Assembly: GCA_035260545.1 (NCBI GenBank)
Contig: DATFUZ010000066.1
Coordinates: forward strand, 1 to 35,772
Direction: 5' to 3'
DNA from: DATDDB01 sp035260545
GTDB lineage: Bacteria > Pseudomonadota > Gammaproteobacteria > Burkholderiales > Gallionellaceae
Length of the DNA: 35,772 nt
A program made the translations under genes and the position numbers. Below, one piece after another: positions 16,177 through 24,557 of this stretch (position 1 is the first letter of the stretch; the number at the start of each line of letters is the position of its first letter). Under the pieces are notes generated by a model. It made no database searches and was not told the origin of the DNA. It was given only the letters and a program-made list of their open reading frames with translations.

Positions 16177-16182
16177 TATAAT
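16177..16182 (+). promoter_or_regulatory. Probable -10 box (TATAAT) before aroE
   Basis: A perfect TATAAT in the gap between the TonB-like gene and aroE, 40 bases before the aroE ATG. No clear -35 is seen. Confidence 0.5.
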
Positions 16183-16221
16183 TTCACCCTCTGTATCTCC
16201 TGAAGCGCAGCGCCCCCAACC

Positions 16222-17034
16222 ATGACCGACAAGTATGCCGTGATCGGCAATCCCGTTGCCCACAGCAAATCGCCGCTGATCCACCGCCTGTTCGCCGAGC
16301 AGACCGGGCAGGACATCAGCTACGAGGCCATCGAAGCGCCGCTGGATGGCTTTGCCGCCACGGTCGCGCGGCTGCGCGCCGAGGGTTACCGGGGCTGCAA
16401 CGTGACGGTGCCGTTCAAGTTCGAGGCATTTGCCATGTGCGCGATGCAGACGGGCCGCGCGCGGGAAGCGAAATCGGCCAATACGCTGCTGTTCCAGAGC
16501 GATGAGATCTGGGGCGACAACACCGATGGCGCGGGGTTGATCAACGACATCCAGAACAACATCGGCTTCAAGCTGATGTTCAAGGACGCGCTGCTGATGG
16601 GCGCGGGCGGCGCTGCGGCGGGCGTGATCTGGCCGCTGTTCAACGCCGGGCTGGGGGTGGTCATCGCCAACCGCACGCTGGAGCGGGCGCAAATTCTCGC
16701 GCAGCCGTTCGAGGGCGCGGGCACCGTGTTTGCAAAGCGTTATGACGAGCTGGCGGGCCGCCGCTTCGACCTGGTGATCAATGCCACGTCGAGCAGCTTG
16801 TCCGGCGAGCTGCCGCCGCTGCCCGACGGCCTGTTCAAGCCGGGCGCGCTGGCCTATGACATGATGTACGGCCGCGAAACGCCGTTCATGAAGTTCGCGC
16901 GGGCACAGGGTGCGGCCATCGTATCCGACGGACTCGGCATGCTGGTGGAGCAGGCCGCGGAGGCGTTCTTCAAGTGGCGCGAGGTGCGGCCCGACACCGC
17001 CCCCGTGCTCGCCCGCCTGCGCCGGGGCGGCTAG
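16222..17034 (+). CDS. aroE: Shikimate dehydrogenase (NADP)
   Basis: A 270-residue AroE, the usual length. It reduces 3-dehydroshikimate to shikimate with NADPH in aromatic amino acid and folate precursor synthesis. Visible signatures: YAVIGNPVAHSKSPLIH at the substrate pocket, GCNVTVPFK with the catalytic Lys, GDNTDGAGLIND with the partner Asp, and the dinucleotide-binding LLMGAGGAAAGV followed by IANRTLERA, whose Asn-Arg-Thr is the usual NADP-selective motif. No strong Shine-Dalgarno is seen; the start is fixed by the family N-terminus. It is followed by mtgA after 15 nt, a pairing common in betaproteobacteria. Confidence 0.96.
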   Translation: MTDKYAVIGNPVAHSKSPLIHRLFAEQTGQDISYEAIEAPLDGFAATVARLRAEGYRGCNVTVPFKFEAFAMCAMQTGRAREAKSANTLLFQSDEIWGDNTDGAGLINDIQNNIGFKLMFKDALLMGAGGAAAGVIWPLFNAGLGVVIANRTLERAQILAQPFEGAGTVFAKRYDELAGRRFDLVINATSSSLSGELPPLPDGLFKPGALAYDMMYGRETPFMKFARAQGAAIVSDGLGMLVEQAAEAFFKWREVRPDTAPVLARLRRGG

Positions 17035-17049
17035 ACGGACGCTTGCGGG

Positions 17050-17754
17050 ATGGCCAGGAAGAAGACACGCTGGCGCTGGACCAGGCGCATTCTGGGCTTG
17101 CTGGTGCTGGCTGTGCTGGCCTACCAGGGCTGGATCGCCGCGCACATCTGGTGGTGGGTGGATCACAACCCGGCTTCCAGCGCCTTCATGGACACCCGCC
17201 TGGAAACGCTGCAGGAAAACAATCCGCATGCAAAGCTCCACCACAAGTGGGTGCCCTACCGCGCCATTTCCGATAACTTGAAGCGCGCGCTAATCACGGC
17301 GGAGGATGCGAAGTTCGTCGACCACGACGGTTTCGACTGGGAAGGCATCGCCCTCGCCTACGAGAAGGACCGCAAGAAGGGCCGCATCGTCGCCGGCGGC
17401 TCGACCATCAGCCAGCAACTGGCGAAGAACCTCTTCCTGTCCACCCGGCGCACACCGTGGCGCAAGGGGGAAGAGGTGCTGATCACGGTGATGCTGGAAC
17501 ACATCATGGACAAGCGGCGGATCTTCGAGATCTACCTCAACGTGATCGAATGGGGCAACGGCATCTTCGGCGCGGAAGCCGCGGCACGCCACTATTTCGG
17601 CGTCAGCGCCGCGGCGCTCTCGCCCGAACAGGCGGCCAAGCTGGCGGCCATGGTGCCCAATCCACGGTACTACGACACGCATCGCGACGCGCCCGGGCTG
17701 ATGCGCAAGACGGCGATCATCCTGGACAACATGCCCTATGCAGACATCCCCTGA
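17050..17754 (+). CDS. mtgA: Monofunctional biosynthetic peptidoglycan transglycosylase
   Basis: A 234-residue family-51 glycosyltransferase that polymerises lipid II into glycan strands at the inner membrane. A basic N-terminus and one membrane helix (ILGLLVLAVLAYQGWIAAHIW) precede the catalytic domain. Signatures present are ALITAEDAKFVDHDGFDW with the catalytic Glu, GGSTISQQLAKNLFL, KRRIFEIYLNVIEWG and GAEAAARHYFG. There is no transpeptidase domain, which separates it from bifunctional PBPs. Its last 17 bases overlap the start of the pabB-pabC fusion gene in another frame, so the two are probably co-translated. Confidence 0.95.
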   Translation: MARKKTRWRWTRRILGLLVLAVLAYQGWIAAHIWWWVDHNPASSAFMDTRLETLQENNPHAKLHHKWVPYRAISDNLKRALITAEDAKFVDHDGFDWEGIALAYEKDRKKGRIVAGGSTISQQLAKNLFLSTRRTPWRKGEEVLITVMLEHIMDKRRIFEIYLNVIEWGNGIFGAEAAARHYFGVSAAALSPEQAAKLAAMVPNPRYYDTHRDAPGLMRKTAIILDNMPYADIP

Positions 17755-19510
17755 TGCCGCCTATGCCGAGATCGATTTTCCCGGCACAGCGTCATCATCC
17801 GAAAGGCTGACCGCCGTCTTTGCGGGCGCGCAGCGCTTGCTCACCGCCGCAAGCGCGGCCGCCGTGCCCGGCGTGCTGGACGAAGCGGAATACTGGGCGC
17901 GGGCCGGCCACTGGGTGCTGGGCTTCGTCGCCTACGAGGCGGCACCGGCCTTCGACCATGCACTGCACACCCATGCGGCGCCGCCCGACGGCATGCCTTA
18001 TGCCCTGTTCGCCGTATTCGGCGCGCCCGCCGCCATGCCGCGCGGGCGGCAGGAATATCTCTGTGGCGCGTGGCGCGATGCCACCCCGCGCGCGGACTTT
18101 GACGCCAGCGTGCAGCACATCCGGGACGGCATCGCCGCAGGCGATTTCTACCAGGTGAATTACACCACGCGGCTGCGTGCGCCGTTCTTCGGCGACAGCC
18201 TGGCGTTCTTCGACGGGCTGCGCGCCAGCCAGGCGGAGGCGTATTGCACCTATCTGAATATCGGAAAGTGGGCCGTCTGCTCGGTGTCGCCAGAGCTGTT
18301 TTTCGACTGGAGCGGCGGGCAGGACGCGGCGGGCCTGCGCCCCCTGGTCTGCCGCCCGATGAAGGGCACGGCGGCACGGCACAGCGATCCCGGGCGGGAC
18401 CAGGCGGCGGCCGCGGCGCTGCGCCAGTCGCCCAAGGAGCGCGCGGAAAACCTGATGATAGTGGACTTGATGCGCAACGATCTGTCGCGCATCGCGAACC
18501 GCGGCACGGTCAAGGCCGACGAACTCTTTTCCATCGAGGCATGGCCCACGGTATGGCAGATGACCTCTACCGTCCGCTGCGAGACCGCCCCCGGCGCGCG
18601 CCTGCGCGACGTGTTTCATGCGCTATTCCCCTGCGGCTCGGTCACCGGCGCGCCCAAGGCGGCCGCCATGTCCGCCATCCGCACACTGGAGCCCGCAGCG
18701 CGCGGGCTGTACTGCGGGGCCACCGGCGCGCTCATGCCCGGCGGCGATGCCGTGTTCAGCGTAGGCATCCGCACCGCCGTCGTCAATGCCGCCGCACATG
18801 CCGCGGAATGCGGGATCGGCAGCGGCATTACGTTTGATTCCGCGCCCGATCCGGAATACGCGGAGTGGCTCGCCAAGCAGGCGTTCCTGCGGCAGGCCTC
18901 CCCGGAGTATGAATTGCTGGAGACCCTGCGCCTGCACCAGGGACGCTATTGGCTGCTGCGCGGCCACCTCGCGCGGCTGGCGCGCAGCGCCCGCGCGCTG
19001 GATTTTGACTTCAACGCGGAAGGGCTCGGCGAACGCTTGCGCGCCGTGGCGCGGCAATACCCGTCCGGGCACTGGCGCGCAAGGCTGCGCGTGTCCGCAA
19101 ACGGCGCGGCGGCCATCGACGTTCTGCCGCTGGATGCGCTGCCGGCCGCGCCGCGCTTTGCCCTGGCTACGGCGCCGGTCACCAGCGGCGATCCCTGGCT
19201 GCGCCACAAGACCACGCGGCGCGAACGCTATGCGCAACTCTCCAGCCGGGAGGCGGGAATCTTTGACACGCTGCTGCACAACGAACGCGGAGAGCTGACC
19301 GAATTCACGCGCGGCAATCTGGTGGTGGAAAAAGACGGCCGGCTGCTTACCCCGCATGCGGAGTGCGGGCTGCTGCCCGGCGTCTTGCGCGCCGCGCTGC
19401 TCGCCCGCGGGCGGATAGCGGAGGAAATCTTGCGGCAGGAAGATCTGGCGCACGCACGCCGTATCTGGTTCATCAACAGCGTACGCGGCGCGGTGCCGCT
19501 GCTGCAGTAA
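17738..19510 (+). CDS. PabB-PabC fusion: aminodeoxychorismate synthase component I and lyase
   Basis: A 590-residue fusion for p-aminobenzoate synthesis. Residues ~1-380 are the chorismate-binding component: FYQVNYTTRLRAPF, CRPMKGTA, KERAENLMIVDLMRNDLSRIA and PCGSVTGAPKAAAM, with GSGITFDSAPDPEYAEW near the end. Residues ~390-590 are a PLP class IV aminotransferase-like lyase, with LLETLRLHQGRYWLLRGHLARL, HKTTRRERY (the PLP lysine region) and FDTLLHNERGELTEFTRGNL. The first part makes aminodeoxychorismate and the second releases pyruvate to give PABA for folate. The ATG at 17738 lies within mtgA. A glutamine amidotransferase partner (PabA) is not seen in the window. Confidence 0.94.
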   Translation: MQTSPDAAYAEIDFPGTASSSERLTAVFAGAQRLLTAASAAAVPGVLDEAEYWARAGHWVLGFVAYEAAPAFDHALHTHAAPPDGMPYALFAVFGAPAAMPRGRQEYLCGAWRDATPRADFDASVQHIRDGIAAGDFYQVNYTTRLRAPFFGDSLAFFDGLRASQAEAYCTYLNIGKWAVCSVSPELFFDWSGGQDAAGLRPLVCRPMKGTAARHSDPGRDQAAAAALRQSPKERAENLMIVDLMRNDLSRIANRGTVKADELFSIEAWPTVWQMTSTVRCETAPGARLRDVFHALFPCGSVTGAPKAAAMSAIRTLEPAARGLYCGATGALMPGGDAVFSVGIRTAVVNAAAHAAECGIGSGITFDSAPDPEYAEWLAKQAFLRQASPEYELLETLRLHQGRYWLLRGHLARLARSARALDFDFNAEGLGERLRAVARQYPSGHWRARLRVSANGAAAIDVLPLDALPAAPRFALATAPVTSGDPWLRHKTTRRERYAQLSSREAGIFDTLLHNERGELTEFTRGNLVVEKDGRLLTPHAECGLLPGVLRAALLARGRIAEEILRQEDLAHARRIWFINSVRGAVPLLQ

Positions 19511-19533
19511 GGAGGAGCTGGCGCGGAAGCCGG

Positions 19534-19622
<89 letters not shown>

Positions 19623-19672
19623 GCCCATCCGCCCGGATGGGCCGGGATTGTATCACAGGCCCCGTGCCGGCA

Positions 19673-21967
19673 TCAGGCGGCCTGCGCCGCGCGCAGATAG
19701 GCCGCGATCTCCAGGGTGGGCAGCGGCCGGCTGAATAGATAGCCCTGGGCAATGTCGCAGCCCTGCCCCATCAGGATGCTCATTTGCTGCTGGGTTTCCA
19801 CGCCCTCGGCCACGACGGTGAGGTGCAGGCCGTGCGCAAGCTGGATGATGGTGTTCGAAATTTCCCGGTCGTTTTCCTCGGCGGCGATGTCCTGCACGAA
19901 TGTCTTGTCGATCTTGAGCTTCTTGATGGGCAGGTGCTTCAGGTAGGCCAGGCTGGAATGGCCGGTGCCGAAATCGTCCACCGAAAAGCTGACGCCCATG
20001 CCGCCCACCCTGTTCATGACCTCCACGGCGTTGTCGACGTCCGTCATCACCGCGCGCTCCGTCAGTTCGAGTTCGAGGTAGCGGGCATCCAGTCCGGTCT
20101 TGCGCAATGCGGACTCCACGGAATCGAAGAAGCTTTCATGGCGCATTTGCCGGGCCGACACATTCACCGCTACCGGCAATGCCATCAGGCCGGCACGCTG
20201 CCATTGCCGCATCTGGCGGCATGCTTCGTGTATGGACCATTCGCCGAGCTGAATGATGAGGTCGCTGTCCTCTGCGATGGGGATGAACTGGTCGGGGGGG
20301 ATCATGTTGAGGCTCGCGTGCGGCCAGCGCACCAGCGCTTCCAGGCCGACCACCCGGCGGGTCTTCATCGAGATCTGCGGCTGGTAATAGAGCACCAGTT
20401 CCTCGTTCAGCAGCGCGTTGCGCAGGTCGTTTTCCAGCCGCAGCCGCTCGAGCGCGAGCACGTTGAGTTTTTCGGTGAAGAAGGCGAAATCGTTCTTGCC
20501 CTTGCCCTTGGCCTGGTACAGCGCCAGTTCGGCATTCTTGATGATGGATTCTACGTCACTGCCATCCTTGGGGAACACGCCAATGCCGACGCTCGCCGTC
20601 ATCGAAATCTTGTGCAGGCCGATGCCTATGGTATTGGTCACGTGGCCGATCACCTTGCGCGCGACCTGCTTGGCGCCCTCGGCCCCCACTTCCGGAACGA
20701 CCAGCACGAATTCATCCCCGCCCATGCGCGCGACCATGTCCATTTCGCGCACCACCCCTTTGAGCCTGCTGGCCAAGGTTTGCAGAATCAGGTCACCGAC
20801 ATGGTGGCCCAGCGAATCGTTGATGTTCTTGAAGTTGTCGATGTCGATGATCAGCAGGGCGAACTCGCGCCGGTCGCGCTGAGACGAGGCAATCAACTGG
20901 TTTACGCGGTCACGCATGAGACCGCCGTTGGGCAGCCCGGTCAATTGGTCGTAATAGGCGAGGTGCCGCACCCGGTCCTGCGCCAGCTTGAATTCGGTAA
21001 TGTCGCTGGTGACGCCGACGTAGTGAGTCACGCGGCCGCTTTCGTCGCGCAGCGCGCTGATGGCCAGGCGGCCGGCATAATGCGCCCCGTTCTTGCGCCG
21101 GTTCCACACCTCTCCCTCCCAGTAGCCGTCCCGCAGCAGACTGGCCCACATGTCCGTGTATAATTCCGTGCGCTGCTTGCCCGAATTCAGAATCCGCGGG
21201 TTCTTGCCGATGACTTCCTCGGGCGTGTAGCCGGTAATCCGCGTGAAGGCCGGGTTGACGGAGATGATCGTTCCGTCCGTTTCGGTGATGATGATGGAGT
21301 CGTGGCTCTTCTCGAAGATCTTGGCGGTGAGCCGCATCTGCTCTTCCGATTTCCGGCGCGCGGTAATATCGAGCACGTAGCCGGCGATGCCCAGCAGTTT
21401 GCCTTGCGCATCCGTAATCGGATTGCGATAGACTTCGAGCCACTGATGCTCACCCCCGCCCGGCGTATGCAGCTCGGTGAGCGTCTGCCGGCCGGACGCC
21501 ATGATGGCCTGGTCGTCGTCGCGGAAGCCTTCCATCATCCACTGCGGGCAGACTTCGGCGCTGGTCTTGCCTATCACCTCGGAAGCGTCAGTCTTGCCGC
21601 AAGCGGCGACGAACTTCTGGTTTACCGCAAGATACCGCCCTTCCACGTTCTTGAGCCACGCCATGGAGGGCAGATTGTCCAGCATCGCATGCAATCTGGC
21701 CTCGTGCTCGCGGCGGCTCTCGTTCGCGCGTTCAAGACTCCGGATGGTCTCGACCAGGGGGCGATACACCAGAAAGTAGACGACCGGAAACAGGATGATC
21801 GCAAGTGCCGACGCATCGAGGACATCCTCCCCCCAGGGCGGCATTTGCGGCACCAGGGGGAGCGCGGCCATGACCAGTATCTCGATGGAGAATACGGTGA
21901 CCAGCACCGCCAGCAGCAGCCGCAACGGCGAAGGAATGCGCGCAGGCTTGCCGCCGTGTGGCGTCAT
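19673..21967 (-). CDS. Membrane PAS-PAS-GGDEF-EAL cyclic-di-GMP signalling protein
   Basis: A 764-residue protein from the ATG at 21967. Two membrane helices (~13-35 LLLAVLVTVFSIEILVMAA and ~48-70 ALAIILFPVVYFLVY) flank a short periplasmic loop. Two PAS domains follow (~95-200 and ~215-325, the second with IISVNPAFTRITGYTPEEVIG). The GGDEF domain has an intact GGDEF and an upstream inhibitory site REMD five residues before it. The EAL domain keeps GLEALVRW, VAVNVSARQM, LELTERAVM, VDDFGTGHSSL, KIDKTF and AEGVETQ, so both synthesis and hydrolysis of c-di-GMP are possible. The frame is open to 22240 but that stretch does not look like protein. The ATG lacks a good RBS and overlaps the end of a small ORF that has one. 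Confidence 0.92.
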   Translation of the reverse strand: MTPHGGKPARIPSPLRLLLAVLVTVFSIEILVMAALPLVPQMPPWGEDVLDASALAIILFPVVYFLVYRPLVETIRSLERANESRREHEARLHAMLDNLPSMAWLKNVEGRYLAVNQKFVAACGKTDASEVIGKTSAEVCPQWMMEGFRDDDQAIMASGRQTLTELHTPGGGEHQWLEVYRNPITDAQGKLLGIAGYVLDITARRKSEEQMRLTAKIFEKSHDSIIITETDGTIISVNPAFTRITGYTPEEVIGKNPRILNSGKQRTELYTDMWASLLRDGYWEGEVWNRRKNGAHYAGRLAISALRDESGRVTHYVGVTSDITEFKLAQDRVRHLAYYDQLTGLPNGGLMRDRVNQLIASSQRDRREFALLIIDIDNFKNINDSLGHHVGDLILQTLASRLKGVVREMDMVARMGGDEFVLVVPEVGAEGAKQVARKVIGHVTNTIGIGLHKISMTASVGIGVFPKDGSDVESIIKNAELALYQAKGKGKNDFAFFTEKLNVLALERLRLENDLRNALLNEELVLYYQPQISMKTRRVVGLEALVRWPHASLNMIPPDQFIPIAEDSDLIIQLGEWSIHEACRQMRQWQRAGLMALPVAVNVSARQMRHESFFDSVESALRKTGLDARYLELELTERAVMTDVDNAVEVMNRVGGMGVSFSVDDFGTGHSSLAYLKHLPIKKLKIDKTFVQDIAAEENDREISNTIIQLAHGLHLTVVAEGVETQQQMSILMGQGCDIAQGYLFSRPLPTLEIAAYLRAAQAA

Positions 21968-22104
21968 TTGCGGTCCGCCCCGCGTAGCGTGCAATGCCGG
22001 AAAATGCCGCCATGACCGGGCCGCGCGTCGACAACCCGGTGCGCGCGCGCGCACGGGACGCAGCGCGGGCTGGCGCGCACCCAAAGTGATATTGCAGCAA
22101 CCAT
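21964..22104 (-). CDS. Possible 46-aa upstream ORF coupled to the GGDEF-EAL gene
   Basis: An ATG at 22104 is preceded by an excellent Shine-Dalgarno (GGGAGGA, about five bases away), and the frame stays open for 46 codons. Its TGA (21964-21966) overlaps the ATG of the GGDEF-EAL gene as ATGA. The peptide is Arg/Cys-rich with no motif. The signal and overlap suggest translational coupling; the peptide itself may have no function. Confidence 0.4.
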   Translation of the reverse strand: MVAAISLWVRASPRCVPCARAHRVVDARPGHGGIFRHCTLRGADRK

Positions 22105-22322
22105 TACTTCCTCCCAGTGAACCGGCGCCTGGCAACATCGCGAGGCCCCGGAACATGCCGCTCTTATAATATATATCCTGCGCTGCACCGGCATCCGTGC
22201 AGTAACTGATACTAACCCAAATCAAGTCATGGGAAAACAATCCGGTTGGACGAGACGGCGCCCCGGCGACCGTTGAACCGGCACGCGGCCAGCACCGGTC
22301 CGGATGGCTTTATTGAATATAT
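22105..22322. other. Intergenic region upstream of the GGDEF-EAL gene
   Basis: No gene is supported. It contains an AT-rich patch (TATAATATATAT around 22164-22175), which could serve a minus-strand promoter, and a perfect palindrome TGAATATATTCA at 22314-22325 by the stop of the upstream reductase gene. I see no clear -35/-10 pair. Confidence 0.4.
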
Positions 22323-23315
22323 TCAGTGAACTAGAAAATCGATGACGTTGCGCCCGTGGGCGCGGCCCTGAATCAGATCCTGGCATGTCTCGGGCAGCTG
22401 GCCCAGGGTCAGCACGCGGGTCACCGCAGTCAGTTGCGCCGGACGCAGGTCCGTCGCCAGGCGGCGCCAGATTTTCCTGCGCAACGGCATGTCCGTCGCG
22501 GCCGAATCCACTCCCAGCAGCTTGACGCCGCGCAGGATGAAAGGAAAGACGCTGGTGTGCAGCTCCACTCCGCCGGCATTGCCGAAACTGGCGATCGCCC
22601 CGTCCTGCGCCATGGTGCGGAGCAGCCAGGCCAGCATGGGGCCGCCCACGGCATCCAGCGCACCCGCCCATTGTGCGGATTCGAGAGGGCGCTTGCTCTC
22701 CAGGTCTATGGCGGCACGCGGCAGGATCTCCGCCGCCCCCAGTTCCCTGAGGTAGGCGTGTTCGCTGTCCTTTCCGGTCACAGCCACCACATGGTAGCCG
22801 AGCTGCGCCAGCATCTGCACAGCCAGGCTGCCCACGCCGCCGGTCGCACCGGTGACCACGACTTTGCCACGCTCCGGCGCAAGCTCGTTCTGCTCCAGGC
22901 GATGGATGGCCAGCGCGGCGGTGAACCCCGCCGTGCCCAGCGCCATCGCATCGAGCAGGGTCAACCCATCCGGCAGCGGCACCGCCCAGTCGGCAGGCAC
23001 GCGCACATACTCGGCGAATCCGCCGTCGTGCGACACGCCCATGCCATAGCCGGTGACCACCACTTCATCGCCCGCCTTGAAGCGGTCATCGGACGAAGTT
23101 TCGACCACCCCTGCGGCGTCCACGCCGCCCACGCAGGGAATACGCCGGATGATCTTGCCCGCCCCGGTCGCGGCCAGCGCATCCTTGTAGTTCACGCTGG
23201 AATAGCGCGTGCGTATCACCACCTCGCCCGGATCGAGATCGGCCAGTTCGAGATTTACCAGACGCCCGGCCGATTTGCCGTTCTCCTCGAAGATTCTGTA
23301 CGCCCGGAAGCTCAT
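22323..23315 (-). CDS. MDR-family NADPH oxidoreductase, YhdH/AcuI (acrylyl-CoA reductase) type
   Basis: A 330-residue zinc-independent medium-chain dehydrogenase. Signatures of the YhdH/YhfP group are SSVNYKDALAATGAGKIIRRIPCVGGVDAAGVV near the N-terminus, the dinucleotide motif VVVTGATGGVGSLAVQML, AVTGKDSEHAYLRELGA, and a C-terminal FPFILRGVKLLGVDSA segment. Characterised relatives reduce acrylyl-CoA to propionyl-CoA with NADPH; the substrate here is not proven. A GTG at 23327 overlaps the odhB stop as GTGA, but the ATG at 23315 has GAGGA six bases upstream and matches the family N-terminus (MSFRAYRIF). Either way it begins at the odhB end, in the position where lipoamide dehydrogenase often sits. 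Confidence 0.9.
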   Translation of the reverse strand: MSFRAYRIFEENGKSAGRLVNLELADLDPGEVVIRTRYSSVNYKDALAATGAGKIIRRIPCVGGVDAAGVVETSSDDRFKAGDEVVVTGYGMGVSHDGGFAEYVRVPADWAVPLPDGLTLLDAMALGTAGFTAALAIHRLEQNELAPERGKVVVTGATGGVGSLAVQMLAQLGYHVVAVTGKDSEHAYLRELGAAEILPRAAIDLESKRPLESAQWAGALDAVGGPMLAWLLRTMAQDGAIASFGNAGGVELHTSVFPFILRGVKLLGVDSAATDMPLRRKIWRRLATDLRPAQLTAVTRVLTLGQLPETCQDLIQGRAHGRNVIDFLVH

Positions 23316-23323
23316 GGGCATCC

Positions 23324-24496
23324 TCACAGGTCCAGCAGGACGCGCCCGGGGTACTCCAGCGCCTCCTTCAGCGCCACCAGGAACAGCACGGCATCGCGCC
23401 CGTCGACAATGCGGTGGTCGTAGGAAAGCGCAAGATAATTCATGGGACGGATGACCACCTGGCCGTTTTCGGCCACGGGCCTGTCCTTGGTCGCGTGGAT
23501 GCCGAGGATGGCGCTCTGCGGCGGATTGAGGATGGGCGTGGACAGCATGGACCCGAACACGCCGCCGTTGGTGATGGAGAATGTCCCGCCCGTGAGTTCC
23601 TCCATGGTCAGCTTGCCGGTTTTGGCGCGCGCGGCAAAGTCGGTGATCTGCCGTTCGATGTCGGCCATCGACAGCTTGTCGGCATCGCGGATGATGGGCA
23701 CCACCAGGCCGCGCTCGCTGCCGATGGCTACGCCTACATCGTAATAGCCGTGATAGATGATGTCGGTTCCGTCGATGGAGGCGTTCACGACGGGAAACTG
23801 CTGCAACGCGGATACCGCCGCCTTGACGAAGAACGAGGAGAAACCCAGCTTCACGCCGTGCTTTTTCTCGAAGGCATCCTTGTAGCGCGCACGCAGGTCC
23901 ATCACCGGCTGCATGTTCACTTCATTGAAGGTGGTGAGGATGGCGGCGTTTTGTTGCGATTGCAGCAGGCGTTCGGCAATGCGCTGGCGTATGCGCGTCA
24001 TCGGCACGCGCTGCTCGGGACGGTTGCCGCCAGGCAGGACTGCGGTGGGCTGGACCACGGCGGGGCGGGATACGGCGGCGGGGCGCGATACGGCGGCCAG
24101 CACGTCCCCCCGGGTCACCACGCCATGACGGCCGGTGCCCTGGATCTCGCTGGTGTCTATCTCCGCCGCGTGCGCCGCGCGGCGCGCCGAGGGCGTGGTC
24201 GCGCCGGGCGGGGGCGCGGCCGCTTCGACCGCGGGCGCCGCTGCGGCCTCGGCCACGGCCTCGGTATCCAGCGCCGCGATTACCTCGTTGCTCCCGACCT
24301 TCGCCCCGTTCTGCTTGCTGATGCTCACCAGCACGCCGCTCTTGGGCGCCGGCAGTTCGAGCACAACCTTGTCGGTTTCGATGTCGATGAGGTTTTCACC
24401 CTCCTCCACGGCCTGGCCGACCTGCTTGTTCCAGGTAAGCAGGGTGGCTTCGGTGACGGACTCCGAGAGCTGCGGAACCTTGATGTCGATTTTCAT
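23324..24496 (-). CDS. odhB: 2-oxoglutarate dehydrogenase E2 (dihydrolipoamide succinyltransferase)
   Basis: A 390-residue E2 core protein of the 2-oxoglutarate dehydrogenase complex. It has a single N-terminal lipoyl domain (lipoylated Lys in IETDKVVLELPAP), then an Ala/Pro-rich linker. A peripheral subunit-binding domain follows (SARRAAHAAEIDTSEIQGTGRHGVVTRGDVLAA), with a second repetitive linker (VSRPAAVSRPAVV). The acyltransferase domain ends with the catalytic LSYDHRIVDGRDAV. It transfers the succinyl group from lipoate to CoA. The start ATG at 24496 matches the family (MKIDIKVPQLSESV). It follows odhA after 61 nt. No E3 gene follows in the window; the next gene is the AcuI-like reductase. 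Confidence 0.96.
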   Translation of the reverse strand: MKIDIKVPQLSESVTEATLLTWNKQVGQAVEEGENLIDIETDKVVLELPAPKSGVLVSISKQNGAKVGSNEVIAALDTEAVAEAAAAPAVEAAAPPPGATTPSARRAAHAAEIDTSEIQGTGRHGVVTRGDVLAAVSRPAAVSRPAVVQPTAVLPGGNRPEQRVPMTRIRQRIAERLLQSQQNAAILTTFNEVNMQPVMDLRARYKDAFEKKHGVKLGFSSFFVKAAVSALQQFPVVNASIDGTDIIYHGYYDVGVAIGSERGLVVPIIRDADKLSMADIERQITDFAARAKTGKLTMEELTGGTFSITNGGVFGSMLSTPILNPPQSAILGIHATKDRPVAENGQVVIRPMNYLALSYDHRIVDGRDAVLFLVALKEALEYPGRVLLDL

Positions 24497-24557
24497 GTTT
24501 GCACCTTGGTATATTCAGTTACGCGATCTACGCCTGCCAGTGCGGCGACAGCGACGC

